This document shows positions 1-8,588 of a DNA stretch of 64,000 nucleotides, one piece after another. The stretch is from Anaerolineales bacterium (GTDB taxonomy: Bacteria > Chloroflexota > Anaerolineae > Anaerolineales > UBA11579). Under the pieces are notes generated by a model. The model had not been told where the DNA came from and did no database searches. It saw nothing but the letters and a program-made list of their open reading frames with translations. How positions within the stretch are numbered: position 1 is the first letter of the stretch; the number at the start of each line of letters is the position of its first letter. The stretch lies in assembly GCA_026129255.1 (NCBI GenBank), contig JAHCIJ010000001.1, forward strand, positions 248,001 to 312,000. Direction: 5' to 3'. The position numbers and the translations under genes were made by a program.

Positions 1-112
1 GGTGCTCGTCAATTACAAGGATGTCTTTGAACCCTTGCTGAGCCAAGGCGTAGGCTGCGCTGATGCCGAGGATCCCGGCACCGCAGATGACAACAGATGA
101 TGTGCTGCCCAT
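1..112 (-). CDS. FAD-dependent oxidoreductase, N-terminus only (cut by window edge)
   Basis: Only the first 37 codons lie in the window; the gene runs on past base 1. Reading leftwards from the ATG at 110-112, the protein opens with a Rossmann fold: a hydrophobic strand, then GAGILG (the GxGxxG dinucleotide loop, residues 11-16), a helix, and a second strand ending VIDE, whose acidic residues at 35-36 normally hold the FAD ribose. This is the usual start of DAO/GlpO/thiazole-synthase type amine or amino-acid oxidases. It is transcribed away from the LacI regulator at 195, so it is a likely target of that regulator. Family is inferred from the nucleotide-binding fold alone; substrate is unknown. 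Confidence 0.75.
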   Translation of the reverse strand, partial: MGSTSSVVICGAGILGISAAYALAQQGFKDILVIDEH

Positions 113-154
113 TTACCAATTCAACCACAGTTGAAGCAGCCTGCAGGATTACAA

Positions 155-170
155 TTGCCTAGAAAGGCAA
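155..170. promoter_or_regulatory. Perfect inverted repeat in divergent promoter region, candidate LacI-type operator
   Basis: TTGCCT-AGAA-AGGCAA is a perfect 6-bp palindrome with a 4-bp spacer. It sits 24 bp before the LacI-family start and 42 bp before the divergent oxidoreductase start, where an autoregulated local repressor would bind. The spacer is longer than in typical CG-centred LacI operators, so the assignment is tentative. Confidence 0.4.
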
Positions 171-194
171 AAAATAGTTTAGAAACGGGGAAAC

Positions 195-1190
195 ATGATC
201 GGAATCGAAGAAATTGCCAAGCAAGCCGGTGTGTCTCGCTCTACAGTCTCTCGAGTGATCAACAATGACCCCAATGTAAGCGAGCGAACGCGCCAACGAG
301 TACTTGAGGTTGTTTCTTCGAACAACTATGTACCGAACCGGGCTGCCCGCAAACTGGCGGGAGGGCGAACTGGCGTCATTGGTCTAGTGATCCCTATTGG
401 AGTTTCCAGGCTGTTTGTAGAACCCTTCTTTCCCATCCTCGTCCAAAGCGTGACCGACCGCTGCAATCGCCTCAATCACTCAGTCATGCTTTGGCTCGGT
501 GAGCCTGAGCGCGAACGGAGAAGCATTACCCAGATTCTTAGCAATGACCTTCTTGACGGAGTCATCGTATCGTCCTTTCAGGATCGTGACCCCATTGTGG
601 CCGCATTGCACCAGTCACAGATCCCCTTCGTGCTGATCGGGCGGTACCCTGATAGCCTGCCGGTCAACTTTGTGGATATTGATAATGAAGAGTGCACCCG
701 CCGCGCTGTCAACTATTTAATCCATACGGGTCACAAGCGTATCGCTACTATCACCGGTGTTGCCGGGACCTTGGTTAGCCGTGTACGTCTTCAGGCCTAT
801 CGTGACACACTGGCTAGAGCGGGTTTTCAGGTGGATGAGAATCTCATTGCCGAAGGTGGCTTTATAGAGGAGGGAGGGTATGCGGCCATGCGCAAGCTTG
901 CTGCCCACCAGCCGGATGCAGTATTTGCGGCCAACGATGCCATGGCTGTGGGCGCTATTCGCTGCTTGAGCGAACTGGGCCTGCGCGTGCCTGAGGATGT
1001 GGCTGTAGTCGGTTTTGACGATGCGCCTTTTGCCGCCAGCTACAAACCGGCGCTCACCACAGTTGCGCAGCCTATTGCAGAACTTGGGCGTCACGCTGTG
1101 AATATGCTCATGCAACTTATTCAAAGGCCACATACCCAACCAATAATGGAAGTGCTTCCCTCCGAGTTGGTGATTAGAGAATCAGCTTAA
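195..1190 (+). CDS. LacI family transcriptional regulator
   Basis: A 331-residue protein of normal LacI/GalR length. Residues 1-25 form the helix-turn-helix (EEIAKQAGVSRSTVSRVIN), followed by the hinge helix (NRAARKLAGGRTGVIGLVIP) and a periplasmic-binding-protein-like effector domain ending in the typical DDAPFAASYKPALTTVAQP segment. The start has a purine-rich site (acggggaaac) just upstream. Such proteins repress sugar or small-acid catabolic genes until an inducer binds. It faces away from the oxidoreductase at 1-112 and converges, with a 9-bp overlap, on the DapA-family gene. The neighbours suggest it controls a small catabolic locus, but the inducer cannot be deduced. Confidence 0.93.
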   Translation: MIGIEEIAKQAGVSRSTVSRVINNDPNVSERTRQRVLEVVSSNNYVPNRAARKLAGGRTGVIGLVIPIGVSRLFVEPFFPILVQSVTDRCNRLNHSVMLWLGEPERERRSITQILSNDLLDGVIVSSFQDRDPIVAALHQSQIPFVLIGRYPDSLPVNFVDIDNEECTRRAVNYLIHTGHKRIATITGVAGTLVSRVRLQAYRDTLARAGFQVDENLIAEGGFIEEGGYAAMRKLAAHQPDAVFAANDAMAVGAIRCLSELGLRVPEDVAVVGFDDAPFAASYKPALTTVAQPIAELGRHAVNMLMQLIQRPHTQPIMEVLPSELVIRESA

Positions 1191-2081
1191 TGCCGCTACT
1201 GCCTGCTCAGCTTCCTCTGGCGAGAAATCCTGCAGCGGGCTGCGCACCGGCCACAGCGGCAGGCCGTGCTGTGCATGCAGCATCGCCTTCAGGTACGCGG
1301 GCGCCGGAGGCATAGCATCCATAGCGGCGCGCGCCGCGTCCAGCGTGGCCTGGTGCGTGCTGCCATCTGTGTCCCACAGAAAACCCTCATACACGGCGCG
1401 CAATTCTGCGCAACGCAGATTGGCCAGCGCCGTAATGGCGCCTGCCGCGCCGGCTTGCATGCCGCTGGTCATTAGCTTGTCATTGCCAACCAGCACGGCA
1501 CAGCCCGGTAGGCCTTCGGCGTACATGGCTGCAGACGCCAGGTCGCCTGTGGAATCCTTGAGCCCGGCAAAGCGAGTGGGGTAGGTGGCGTGCAAGCGTT
1601 GCAGCAGACTGAGCGGCAGCGGCACGCCGCTCACGGCCGGGATGTGATAGCCGAGCAGCCAGCGGCCTTCAGGTACACTGCGCTCGATCACCTGGCTGTA
1701 CCAGTCAAACAGCCCATCTTCGCTGGCGTTGCGCACAAAAAAGGGCGGCAGCACAACCGTGGCCTCAAAACCCAGTTCGTAAACGGCCTGGTTGAGCGCG
1801 ATCGTTTCCGTTAGGCTGGGCGTGCCCGTGCCCGCCAGCAGGCGGAACTCTTCGGGGCGGGCGGCCGCGGCTGCTTTGAAGATATCGATGCGCTCGGCGG
1901 CGGAGAAGCTCGTGCCTTCGCCGGTGGTGCCCAGCAGCAAGGCGCCGTGGGCGCCGCGCTGCGCGAAGAAACCGAGCAAGCTTTGCCAGGCGGCCAGGTC
2001 GGGCGCGCCCGCAGCGGTCAGCGGAGTGACGGCTGCAGTGTAAACGCCAGAAAGCGAATGTGAGAGATTGGGTGATGACAT
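1182..2081 (-). CDS. Dihydrodipicolinate synthase/N-acetylneuraminate lyase (DapA) family protein
   Basis: A 299-residue TIM-barrel class I aldolase. The GTTGEG loop lies near residue 50, the conserved tyrosine segment is LLGYHIPAVSG, and the Schiff-base lysine is in FAGLKDSTGD. The YHIP motif is more typical of catabolic members (KDG aldolase, hydroxyproline-pathway deaminase, sialate lyase) than of lysine-biosynthetic DapA. It lies 15 bp downstream of the DMT transporter gene on the same strand, probably co-transcribed, and next to a LacI regulator and an FAD oxidoreductase. A role in breakdown of a keto or amino acid is inferred; the substrate is not determined. Confidence 0.85.
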   Translation of the reverse strand: MSSPNLSHSLSGVYTAAVTPLTAAGAPDLAAWQSLLGFFAQRGAHGALLLGTTGEGTSFSAAERIDIFKAAAAARPEEFRLLAGTGTPSLTETIALNQAVYELGFEATVVLPPFFVRNASEDGLFDWYSQVIERSVPEGRWLLGYHIPAVSGVPLPLSLLQRLHATYPTRFAGLKDSTGDLASAAMYAEGLPGCAVLVGNDKLMTSGMQAGAAGAITALANLRCAELRAVYEGFLWDTDGSTHQATLDAARAAMDAMPPAPAYLKAMLHAQHGLPLWPVRSPLQDFSPEEAEQAVAALS

Positions 2082-2096
2082 GGGCTGATTATAAGG

Positions 2097-3002
2097 TCAG
2101 GCTAGGAACAGGATCGCCACACCCGTCAGGGCCACCAGCGTGCCCAGGATGCTGCGTGAGCTTACCTTCTCCTTGAATACAAAGTATCCAATAGGCAGCA
2201 AGAAGATAGGTACCATGGCGATCAGTGTGCTGGCAACACCCACCTGGGTGTTCTGGATCGAAACAAGGGACAGCCACACACCGGTCACCGGCCCAAACAA
2301 TGAGCCGATCAGCAGCAACGTCAGCGCCTTGGGCTTTGCTTGCAGAGTCTTGTAAGTGTCACGGACATGCCCGCGCAGTACCGTGAACAACCAGATCGCC
2401 AGGGTAGCCACGAGCATGCGCATCACTTGTGCAGACAGCGCCGGGAAGTCACCTTCGAGCCCGTACTTGGCAGTGATAGCTCCCAACGCTTGACCCAAGG
2501 CTGCCAGGAAAGCAAATAACAGGCCGATCAGATAGGTGCGTTGCTCCGAGTTGCTGCGCTCTTCGCCTTCGTTCTCAGACACTACCCACAGCACACCACC
2601 CAGGCTCACCAACATGCCAAGGATCTGCAAGGGTGTCAGCGATTCGCCAAAAAGAACAAAGCCAAGGATGGCTGCAAATATTGGCGCAGTGCTAAATACC
2701 AAAATCGTGATACGTGTACCCAGTTGTACGAACGCTTGGAACAAGGCAGCATCGCCCAGCGCCAGGCCGATCACGCCAGACAGCCCCAGCCACAGCCAGC
2801 GCTGGCCGTCCGCGGTGGGGACGGCTGTGCCATACAGCAAGGTGTGGATGCCGAGCAGGATGAGGGTGGCGGCCAGCAAGCGTGTGCGGTTCACCACCTG
2901 CGACCCCGCCAAGCGCGAGCTCAATGTAAAGAAGCTGGCCCCACCTGCAAAGAACATCGCAGTGGCCAAGCCAGCCAGTTCACCAATGTAAGGAAAGGGC
3001 AT
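2097..3002 (-). CDS. EamA/DMT family transporter
   Basis: A 301-residue membrane protein with about ten hydrophobic helices in two EamA repeats. The second repeat begins at the second large helix set (ITAKYGLEGDFPALSAQ) and ends in the typical GTLVALTGVAILFLA. DMT proteins of this kind usually export amino acids or related metabolites. It is the first gene of a two-gene minus-strand unit with the DapA-family lyase (15-bp gap) and is divergent from the glycosyltransferase at 3056. The substrate is unknown. Confidence 0.88.
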   Translation of the reverse strand: MPFPYIGELAGLATAMFFAGGASFFTLSSRLAGSQVVNRTRLLAATLILLGIHTLLYGTAVPTADGQRWLWLGLSGVIGLALGDAALFQAFVQLGTRITILVFSTAPIFAAILGFVLFGESLTPLQILGMLVSLGGVLWVVSENEGEERSNSEQRTYLIGLLFAFLAALGQALGAITAKYGLEGDFPALSAQVMRMLVATLAIWLFTVLRGHVRDTYKTLQAKPKALTLLLIGSLFGPVTGVWLSLVSIQNTQVGVASTLIAMVPIFLLPIGYFVFKEKVSSRSILGTLVALTGVAILFLA

Positions 3003-3041
3003 AGGTCTCCAAGCGGCAAGTATACGCCTGCCGTTGCCATT

Positions 3042-3047
3042 TATAAT
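3042..3047 (+). promoter_or_regulatory. -10 box (TATAAT) 8 nt before the GT2 start
   Basis: A perfect TATAAT is separated by 8 nt from the ATG at 3056, so transcription would begin at or within a base or two of the start codon. No Shine-Dalgarno is present. This is one of several such leaderless-looking starts in the window. Confidence 0.5.
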
Positions 3048-3055
3048 TTCAACTT

Positions 3056-3778
3056 ATGCGTCCCAAGGATAGCCAAGTTTCCATAATCATCCCTACCTAC
3101 AATGAAAAAGAGCATATTGCAGACTTGATCGAGTCATTGTATGCCAACATTGCCGCGCCGTTAGAAGTGATCGTGGTGGATGATGCCTCGCCCGATGATA
3201 CGGCAGACATCGTAGCCGCCTTGCAATACCCTAGGCTGCGTCTGATCCGGCGCAAGGCGCGCGGGCTAGCGGCTGCCTTTCACCGTGGCATCCTGGAGGC
3301 CCAAGGGGATATTTTAGGCTGGATGGACGCAGATATGACCATGCCTGCCGCAGTGATGAGTCAACTAATTGAGCAACTGGACGAGCACCACATAGCCATC
3401 GGTTCGCGCTATGTTGAAGGAGGTAGCGATAACCGCCACCCCTTGCGCACCTTAGCCAGCCGCGCCATCAATACTTTGGCCCGCATAATGCTGAAGAACG
3501 CGGTACGAGACTACGATAGCGGTTTCATTGCCATCCGCCGCGAAGTGTTTGACTACATCACCCTCATTCCGTTCGGCTACGGTGATTATTTCATCGAATT
3601 CATCTACGACGCCCATCGGGCCGGTCTGCGCATAAAAGAAGTGGGCTATGCCTTCAGGGATCGTAGTGTGGGGATTTCCAAATCAGCTCCTTCGTTAGTG
3701 GGCTTTTTTGTCACTGGCTTCCGCTATGTGCTGCGCATATTTAGTATCCGTATGCGCTTCATCACTGGGCGTGATTAA
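3056..3778 (+). CDS. Glycosyltransferase family 2, polyprenol-phosphate sugar transferase-like
   Basis: A 240-residue GT-A fold enzyme. It has the N-terminal signature SIIIPTYNEKEHI, the nucleotide-binding DDASPDDT, and the DMDADM-like WMDADMTMP metal site. The conserved DYDSGF and the GYGDYFIEF segments are typical of dolichyl/undecaprenyl-phosphate mannose or glucose synthases (DPM1-like). A C-terminal anchor helix is absent or short. It would transfer a sugar from a nucleotide sugar to a lipid carrier at the inner face of the membrane. The stop codon overlaps the next ATG (taATG), so it is translationally coupled to two methyltransferase genes; the set is probably a small glycolipid or cell-surface cluster. 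Confidence 0.9.
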   Translation: MRPKDSQVSIIIPTYNEKEHIADLIESLYANIAAPLEVIVVDDASPDDTADIVAALQYPRLRLIRRKARGLAAAFHRGILEAQGDILGWMDADMTMPAAVMSQLIEQLDEHHIAIGSRYVEGGSDNRHPLRTLASRAINTLARIMLKNAVRDYDSGFIAIRREVFDYITLIPFGYGDYFIEFIYDAHRAGLRIKEVGYAFRDRSVGISKSAPSLVGFFVTGFRYVLRIFSIRMRFITGRD

Positions 3779-4503
3779 TGCAGCCTCGGGAGTACCAGCG
3801 GTTACATGCCGCCGAGGAGCGCTTGTGGTGGTTCCGTGCACTGCATGCCGCGGTGCTCAACGTGCTGCCTGCTTCACGTATTGGACGTGTTCTGGAGATC
3901 GGCTGCGGCACAGGTGGGCTGATGCACAAGCTGCGCACGGCAGGCTACCGGCCGATAGGTATCGATTTTGCCGCAGAGGCGATTGAATTCACGCGTGAGC
4001 GCGGCGATGGGCCAGTGGCGCGTGCTAGCGCCAACGAGCTGCCGTTTGCAGACAGTAGCTTCGACCTGGTGACCTGTGTCGATGTGCTGGAGGTGGGCAC
4101 CGTTGACCCGCAATCTGTTGTGCAAAGTGCCTTGCGGGTTTTGCGCCCCGGTGGCCAGGCGCTGTTTGTGATGGCAGCTCATCAGTGGTTGTTCAGCGAG
4201 CATGACCGAGCCGTGAATTCAGTGCGCCGCTTCAATATTGGGCAGCTCCAAGCGCTTTTTGAGGGGAAGGCCGTACAAATCAAACGCAGCAGTTATTTCT
4301 TCCTCCTAGTTTTCCCTTTGGTAGTTTTGCGCAAACTACTAAACAAACCCCGGACTGGCGCCAGCACCTCAGATGTGGATGTTCCGCATGGCTTGATCAA
4401 TGAACCCCTCTATTGGTTGTCCTGGTTTGAGGCGCAGTGTCTGCGTATCCTCAGTTTGCCGATCGGTTCTTCTGTATTGGTGCTGGTGAAAAAGAATGGC
4501 TGA
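3778..4503 (+). CDS. Class I SAM-dependent methyltransferase
   Basis: A 241-residue protein with a Rossmann methyltransferase core. Motif I is VLEIGCGTGGLMHKL, followed by an acidic residue in IGIDFAAEA. Motif II is in FDLVTCVDVLEV, and the post-motif is LRPGGQALFVMAAHQWLFSEHD. The HQWLFSEHD pattern resembles methyltransferases found with polysaccharide glycosyltransferases. It overlaps the preceding GT2 gene by one base and the following methyltransferase by 8 bp. The acceptor substrate is unknown; modification of a lipid-linked sugar is the inference from context. Confidence 0.85.
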   Translation: MQPREYQRLHAAEERLWWFRALHAAVLNVLPASRIGRVLEIGCGTGGLMHKLRTAGYRPIGIDFAAEAIEFTRERGDGPVARASANELPFADSSFDLVTCVDVLEVGTVDPQSVVQSALRVLRPGGQALFVMAAHQWLFSEHDRAVNSVRRFNIGQLQALFEGKAVQIKRSSYFFLLVFPLVVLRKLLNKPRTGASTSDVDVPHGLINEPLYWLSWFEAQCLRILSLPIGSSVLVLVKKNG

Positions 4504-5107
4504 ACGAATTTGGTTGGACTCGCTGGAGGCAACCCGCCCGTACCAGTGGCTGCGCTTGCAGATGAACCGCCGCCTGGTGCGCTTTCTCGCCCGCCACGCG
4601 CTGGCTGGGCGCAGCGGGTTACGCCTGGCGGAGGTGGCTTGCGGCAGCGGCTTTGCTGCGCATTTGCTGGCGCAGCAGCCTGGCGTAGCGCTCAGCATTG
4701 CCGCTGACCTCAACCTGGAGGACTACCAGCAGGCCAACATCCCTGGGTTTCAGGCATCTTTCGTGCTGACCGACCTGTTCTCTGCAGGCCTGCAACCAGA
4801 GACTCTGGACCTGGTGTGGAATTCCTCGTCTATTGAAGAGATAGATCGCCCACAAGAAGCAGTGGCCAGCATGGCTAAACTAGCCAAGCCTGGCGGCCTG
4901 GTATTTATTGGCGTGCCCAGCCGCTATGGCTTGGCTGGCTTGCTGCGCCTGTTGCCCTCAGCGCGCACGCGTGCCTGGCTGGGGCGCGTGTATAACCGTG
5001 CTGAGCTAATGAGCTTGTTGGAGAGTATCGGGCTGCGGCCCGTGCGCAGCACAAGCTACCTCTTTGGCACATTTATTGGATTGCTTGCCCAAAAACCGAA
5101 GAACTGA
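4496..5107 (+). CDS. Class I SAM-dependent methyltransferase
   Basis: A 203-residue methyltransferase-like protein. A weakened motif I (LAEVACGSGFAAHLL) is followed by AADLNLEDYQQA, then LDLVWNSSSIEEI, and a PGGLVFIGVPSRYG loop. It starts inside the end of the preceding methyltransferase gene (8-bp overlap), completing a three-gene unit with the GT2. Its sequence differs clearly from its neighbour, so it is not a recent duplicate. The substrate is unknown. Confidence 0.8.
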   Translation: MAERIWLDSLEATRPYQWLRLQMNRRLVRFLARHALAGRSGLRLAEVACGSGFAAHLLAQQPGVALSIAADLNLEDYQQANIPGFQASFVLTDLFSAGLQPETLDLVWNSSSIEEIDRPQEAVASMAKLAKPGGLVFIGVPSRYGLAGLLRLLPSARTRAWLGRVYNRAELMSLLESIGLRPVRSTSYLFGTFIGLLAQKPKN

Positions 5108-5131
5108 TTTCAAACACATTAGAATTGAGGC

Positions 5132-6361
5132 ATGACAGAAATACACCAAGCCGTAATCATTGATGGCGTGCGTACACCTATTGGCGCGCTGGGCGGTTCG
5201 CTGGCTGCTGTGCGTCCGGATGATATGGCCGCACTGGTGCTCAAAGGGCTCGTCGAACGCACCGGCATCAACCCGGCAGAGATCGAAGAGGTCATCCTGG
5301 GCTGCGCCAACCAGGCCGGTGAGGATAACCGCAATGTGGCTCGCATGGCTGTGCTGCTGGCTGGCCTGCCGGTCGAAGTGCCTGCTGTGACCGTGAACCG
5401 CCTGTGTGCCTCTGGCCTAAACGCGGTCAACACCGCTGCTCGCGCCATCAAGGCCGGGGAGGGCGATGTCTACATTGCCGGAGGTGTGGAGAGTATGACG
5501 CGCTCACCCTATTCGGTGGCTAAGAGCGCGCAAGCCTATGAGTATGGCAACGTCACCATGTGGGATACCACGCTTGGCTGGCGCTTCCCCAATCAGAAAC
5601 TCAAAGAAATGTACGGCAATGACTCGATGGGCGAGACTGCCGAGAATATCTATGACGATACGCCCATCTCGCGTGAGGAACAGGATCGCTTCTCGCTGCA
5701 AAGCCATCAGCGCGCCATCGCCGCCATGGATGCTGGTCACTTTGCGGATGAGATCCTCCCGGTCCCCGTACCCCAGCGCAAGGGGGATCCCATCATGGTG
5801 GCCACAGATGAGCGTCCCCGCCGTGACAGCAGCCTGGAGAGCTTGGCTAAGCTGCGCCCAGCCTTCCGCAAGGATGGCACGGTCACTGCGGGCAACTCCT
5901 CTGGGCTCAATGATGGCGCCTCGGCGCTGCTGATCACTAGCGCGGCCAAAGCCAAAGCGCTGGGTCTCAAGCCGATGGCGCGCGTGGTGGCTTCGGCTGT
6001 AGCCGGCGTGCCGCCACGCACGATGGGCGTCGGCCCAGTGCCGGCTGTGCGCAAGGCGCTGCAGCGCGCTGGCCTGCAAATTGCGGATATTGGCTTGGTT
6101 GAGCTCAACGAAGCCTTTGCGGTGCAGTCACTGGCGGTGCTGCGCGAGCTTGGCATCAGCGAAGACATTACCAATGTGAACGGCGGAGCCATTGCGCTTG
6201 GCCATCCGCTGGGCTGCTCCGGGGCACGTATTCTCACGACCCTCTTGCACGAGATGCGCCGCCGCGCCGCCACCGGGCCGCGGCCCTACTATGGTCTGGC
6301 AACTATGTGCGTCGGCGTGGGGCAGGGCGAGGCTACGATTGTGGAGTGGCTCGGAGAATAG
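5132..6361 (+). CDS. Acetyl-CoA C-acyltransferase (thiolase)
   Basis: A 409-residue thiolase of normal length. The nucleophilic cysteine is in [12 protein letters not shown] near residue 90. The catalytic His is in [16 protein letters not shown], and the second Cys is in CVGVGQGEA at the C terminus; NEAF is also present. It condenses two acetyl-CoA or cleaves 3-ketoacyl-CoA in the cytoplasm. Degradative and biosynthetic thiolases cannot be separated here. A TAGAAT box 6 nt before the ATG suggests a leaderless transcript. It stands alone, convergent with the YfhO-like gene, with no other beta-oxidation genes nearby. Confidence 0.95.
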   Translation: MTEIHQAVIIDGVRTPIGALGGSLAAVRPDDMAALVLKGLVERTGINPAEIEEVILGCANQAGEDNRNVARMAVLLAGLPVEVPAVTVNRLCASGLNAVNTAARAIKAGEGDVYIAGGVESMTRSPYSVAKSAQAYEYGNVTMWDTTLGWRFPNQKLKEMYGNDSMGETAENIYDDTPISREEQDRFSLQSHQRAIAAMDAGHFADEILPVPVPQRKGDPIMVATDERPRRDSSLESLAKLRPAFRKDGTVTAGNSSGLNDGASALLITSAAKAKALGLKPMARVVASAVAGVPPRTMGVGPVPAVRKALQRAGLQIADIGLVELNEAFAVQSLAVLRELGISEDITNVNGGAIALGHPLGCSGARILTTLLHEMRRRAATGPRPYYGLATMCVGVGQGEATIVEWLGE

Positions 6362-6411
6362 AGAAGCAACGTAGGGGAGAGTGTATCTCGCGCATCACTC
6401 GCACAGGCTAG

Positions 6412-8574
6412 TTACTGAACTAGCTCAGGCAAGTATTTCTCAGGCGCCAGCCGGTATTGCACGCCGTGCAGAGTGTATGGCGGCAAGTACTCAAACGTCA
6501 CCACATGCTCGCCGGCAGGCACCAGCACTCCCATCAGCAATTCGTCCACCGGCACAATCGGCGTCTCTTTGCCATCTACCCATGCGCGCCAAGACGGGAA
6601 GATCGAGCGGTTTAGTACTAAAAGCTTGGCTTCACTGCTTTGCAGCCTTATCTGCAATACATCAGAAGAATAATGCGACACTTGCAAGATTGCGGGGGCA
6701 AGTCCCAGCGTGTCGAGCGCAAGCCCATGAGTGTCCTCAGTCGCTAGGAAAGCAATGTTGGCCAGATCTTCGGCAGTGGCTTGCGCCAACAGATCCATCA
6801 CTTGCTCTCGGCTCTCTGCCACAATTGTGCTTCCCACTGCGAAGACATGAGGCAGGGCCTGGTTATTCTCATAGACATAGTAGCGCGTGCAGCCAGGCGC
6901 CTCGCAGGGCAGTTCCTCAGTCACCAAGGGGCGCATCTTAGGATCATAGATCGGGAAGCTGCTCACAAAATAACGTGTGCCAGTGAGCGAGAGCAACTCC
7001 ATATCGAACCATTTAGATAGGTCATCGGTGACCTCAATGACTTCACCAGTGTCGCACATAGTGCTAAGCCAGATACGGCTGTTGCCCTGTAGCAGCTTTA
7101 GGTAATAGCGGCATTCGGGTATCTGTTGCACCATAGGGTCGAGTACGCCAAGCCAATAGTTCATGAAACGCTGGCTAAAGAGCGCAAAGTACCCATCTGT
7201 CGTATTGAGTCCATAAGTCCACAAGAAAGCAGGGTGTGGGTTGAAGGCGTTCTCATCTACCGCTATTGTTACCGCGCGGTAAGGGCCGCCGGTCTCTTTT
7301 GCATATTCGGCCAGCTGGCGTAGGTAAGGGTTTTGGTACAGGTTGGCGTAGTTGCTACCGTTCGCTCGGTCCGCTAAAGTAATGCGCTTTACATCTAGCG
7401 TGGCATTGAACAGAAAGATCAACAGGCCGGCTGTGAGAGTGACGAATAGCCAGCGACCCTGCTCTCCCTTGAAATGCTCCTTGCTCCATTCAGTGACATT
7501 GTGCAGCCCGATGGAATACAGCAGGGCAACGACAAAAGGGATATAGATATAGAAACGCACATAGGTGAACCCTTTGAAGTGCCCGAAAGGGTTGTAGCTG
7601 GAGCAGATAATAGCTGGCAAGTAAAAAGCACCAAACATGTATATCAGCAAGAACCCCACCAACCATAGATTCCTACGATGGCTTGGTGACTTGGACCAAG
7701 TGGCGGCACCCAGCACGCCAAGCATTACTCCAGGCAAATAGCTGGAGGTGAGCACATACTTAGTAGTGAATTGCCAAAGAGTCAGGGTTTCGACGGCAGA
7801 AACACCGTAGCATGACTCGCGGAATTGGCGCTGTGAACTGGACGAAATGAGTAGAGCGGAGCCGAGCTCAAAGATCTCGAGGCTCGCCCAACCCAAGCCA
7901 AAGGCCAGCAACGGCCACCAGGAGAATTTCTTGTAGCCAGGGTAGATCAGCAGAGGCCATAAAAGCAGCAGCGGGACAAAGAAAATGGTGTACTTATACT
8001 GAGAGGCATCAGCAAAGAAAAAGCCCAGCCCAAACCCAAGTGCCACTTGTTTGAGTACGCTGTGTCCCGGTTTAGCTAATTCTCCCAAGACATACAAATA
8101 CATGGGAATGCCCGGCAATCCCAGCGCGTCGTAATGGGTGAAGCCATCAAACTGAAGGTTGTATTGCCCAGCTGGGTAGAACGCATATAGCATGGCTGGC
8201 AGCACAGCAGCAGCCATGCTTACCTTAAGGTGGTTGCGCAGCAGGAGGAATGTGAAGAACCCAGCGATGAAGCGCTGCAAGAAGATATAGAAGCCACTTG
8301 CAAGCCAACCAGGCAAGAAGATAAACAGCGTATCAAAAATACCTAAATTATCTGACTGCGCTTTCTTGTCTGTGCCACCCCACAAATCAGCGTTCCAATA
8401 GCCGTTCTCGCCCGCAGCGATGTTCTCGCCAATGCTCAGCCGGGCCGCCAAATGGCCGTCCCCCGAGTCGGGCATCTTGATGTATGAATTCTCGCCAAAG
8501 CCCCAATATTCGAACGATAGCAACGCTGCCCACAGAGCGAAGAAAATAAAGAAGTGCCGAGCGGAGAGCTTCAT
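6412..8574 (-). CDS. YfhO-like membrane protein (GT-C-type)
   Basis: A 720-residue protein. The N-terminal 400 residues are mostly transmembrane helices, with an early loop GDGHLAARLSIGENI. The C-terminal 300 residues are soluble and include YYVYENNQALPHVF and RSIFPSWRAWVDGKETPI, typical of the C-terminal domain of bacterial YfhO-family proteins. YfhO relatives are GT-C-fold proteins linked to glycosylation of teichoic acids or surface polymers; activity here is inferred. The gene starts 14 bp after the phosphoglucose/phosphomannose isomerase gene, so the two are probably co-transcribed and may share a role in surface glycan synthesis. Confidence 0.8.
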   Translation of the reverse strand: MKLSARHFFIFFALWAALLSFEYWGFGENSYIKMPDSGDGHLAARLSIGENIAAGENGYWNADLWGGTDKKAQSDNLGIFDTLFIFLPGWLASGFYIFLQRFIAGFFTFLLLRNHLKVSMAAAVLPAMLYAFYPAGQYNLQFDGFTHYDALGLPGIPMYLYVLGELAKPGHSVLKQVALGFGLGFFFADASQYKYTIFFVPLLLLWPLLIYPGYKKFSWWPLLAFGLGWASLEIFELGSALLISSSSQRQFRESCYGVSAVETLTLWQFTTKYVLTSSYLPGVMLGVLGAATWSKSPSHRRNLWLVGFLLIYMFGAFYLPAIICSSYNPFGHFKGFTYVRFYIYIPFVVALLYSIGLHNVTEWSKEHFKGEQGRWLFVTLTAGLLIFLFNATLDVKRITLADRANGSNYANLYQNPYLRQLAEYAKETGGPYRAVTIAVDENAFNPHPAFLWTYGLNTTDGYFALFSQRFMNYWLGVLDPMVQQIPECRYYLKLLQGNSRIWLSTMCDTGEVIEVTDDLSKWFDMELLSLTGTRYFVSSFPIYDPKMRPLVTEELPCEAPGCTRYYVYENNQALPHVFAVGSTIVAESREQVMDLLAQATAEDLANIAFLATEDTHGLALDTLGLAPAILQVSHYSSDVLQIRLQSSEAKLLVLNRSIFPSWRAWVDGKETPIVPVDELLMGVLVPAGEHVVTFEYLPPYTLHGVQYRLAPEKYLPELVQ

Positions 8575-8588
8575 TGCTGTAACCCCGC

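Noticed and set aside
6381..6941. 186-codon plus-strand frame downstream of thiolase
   Set aside because: Shadow of the C-terminal domain of the YfhO-like gene; low-complexity Ala/Pro/Arg/Ser composition.
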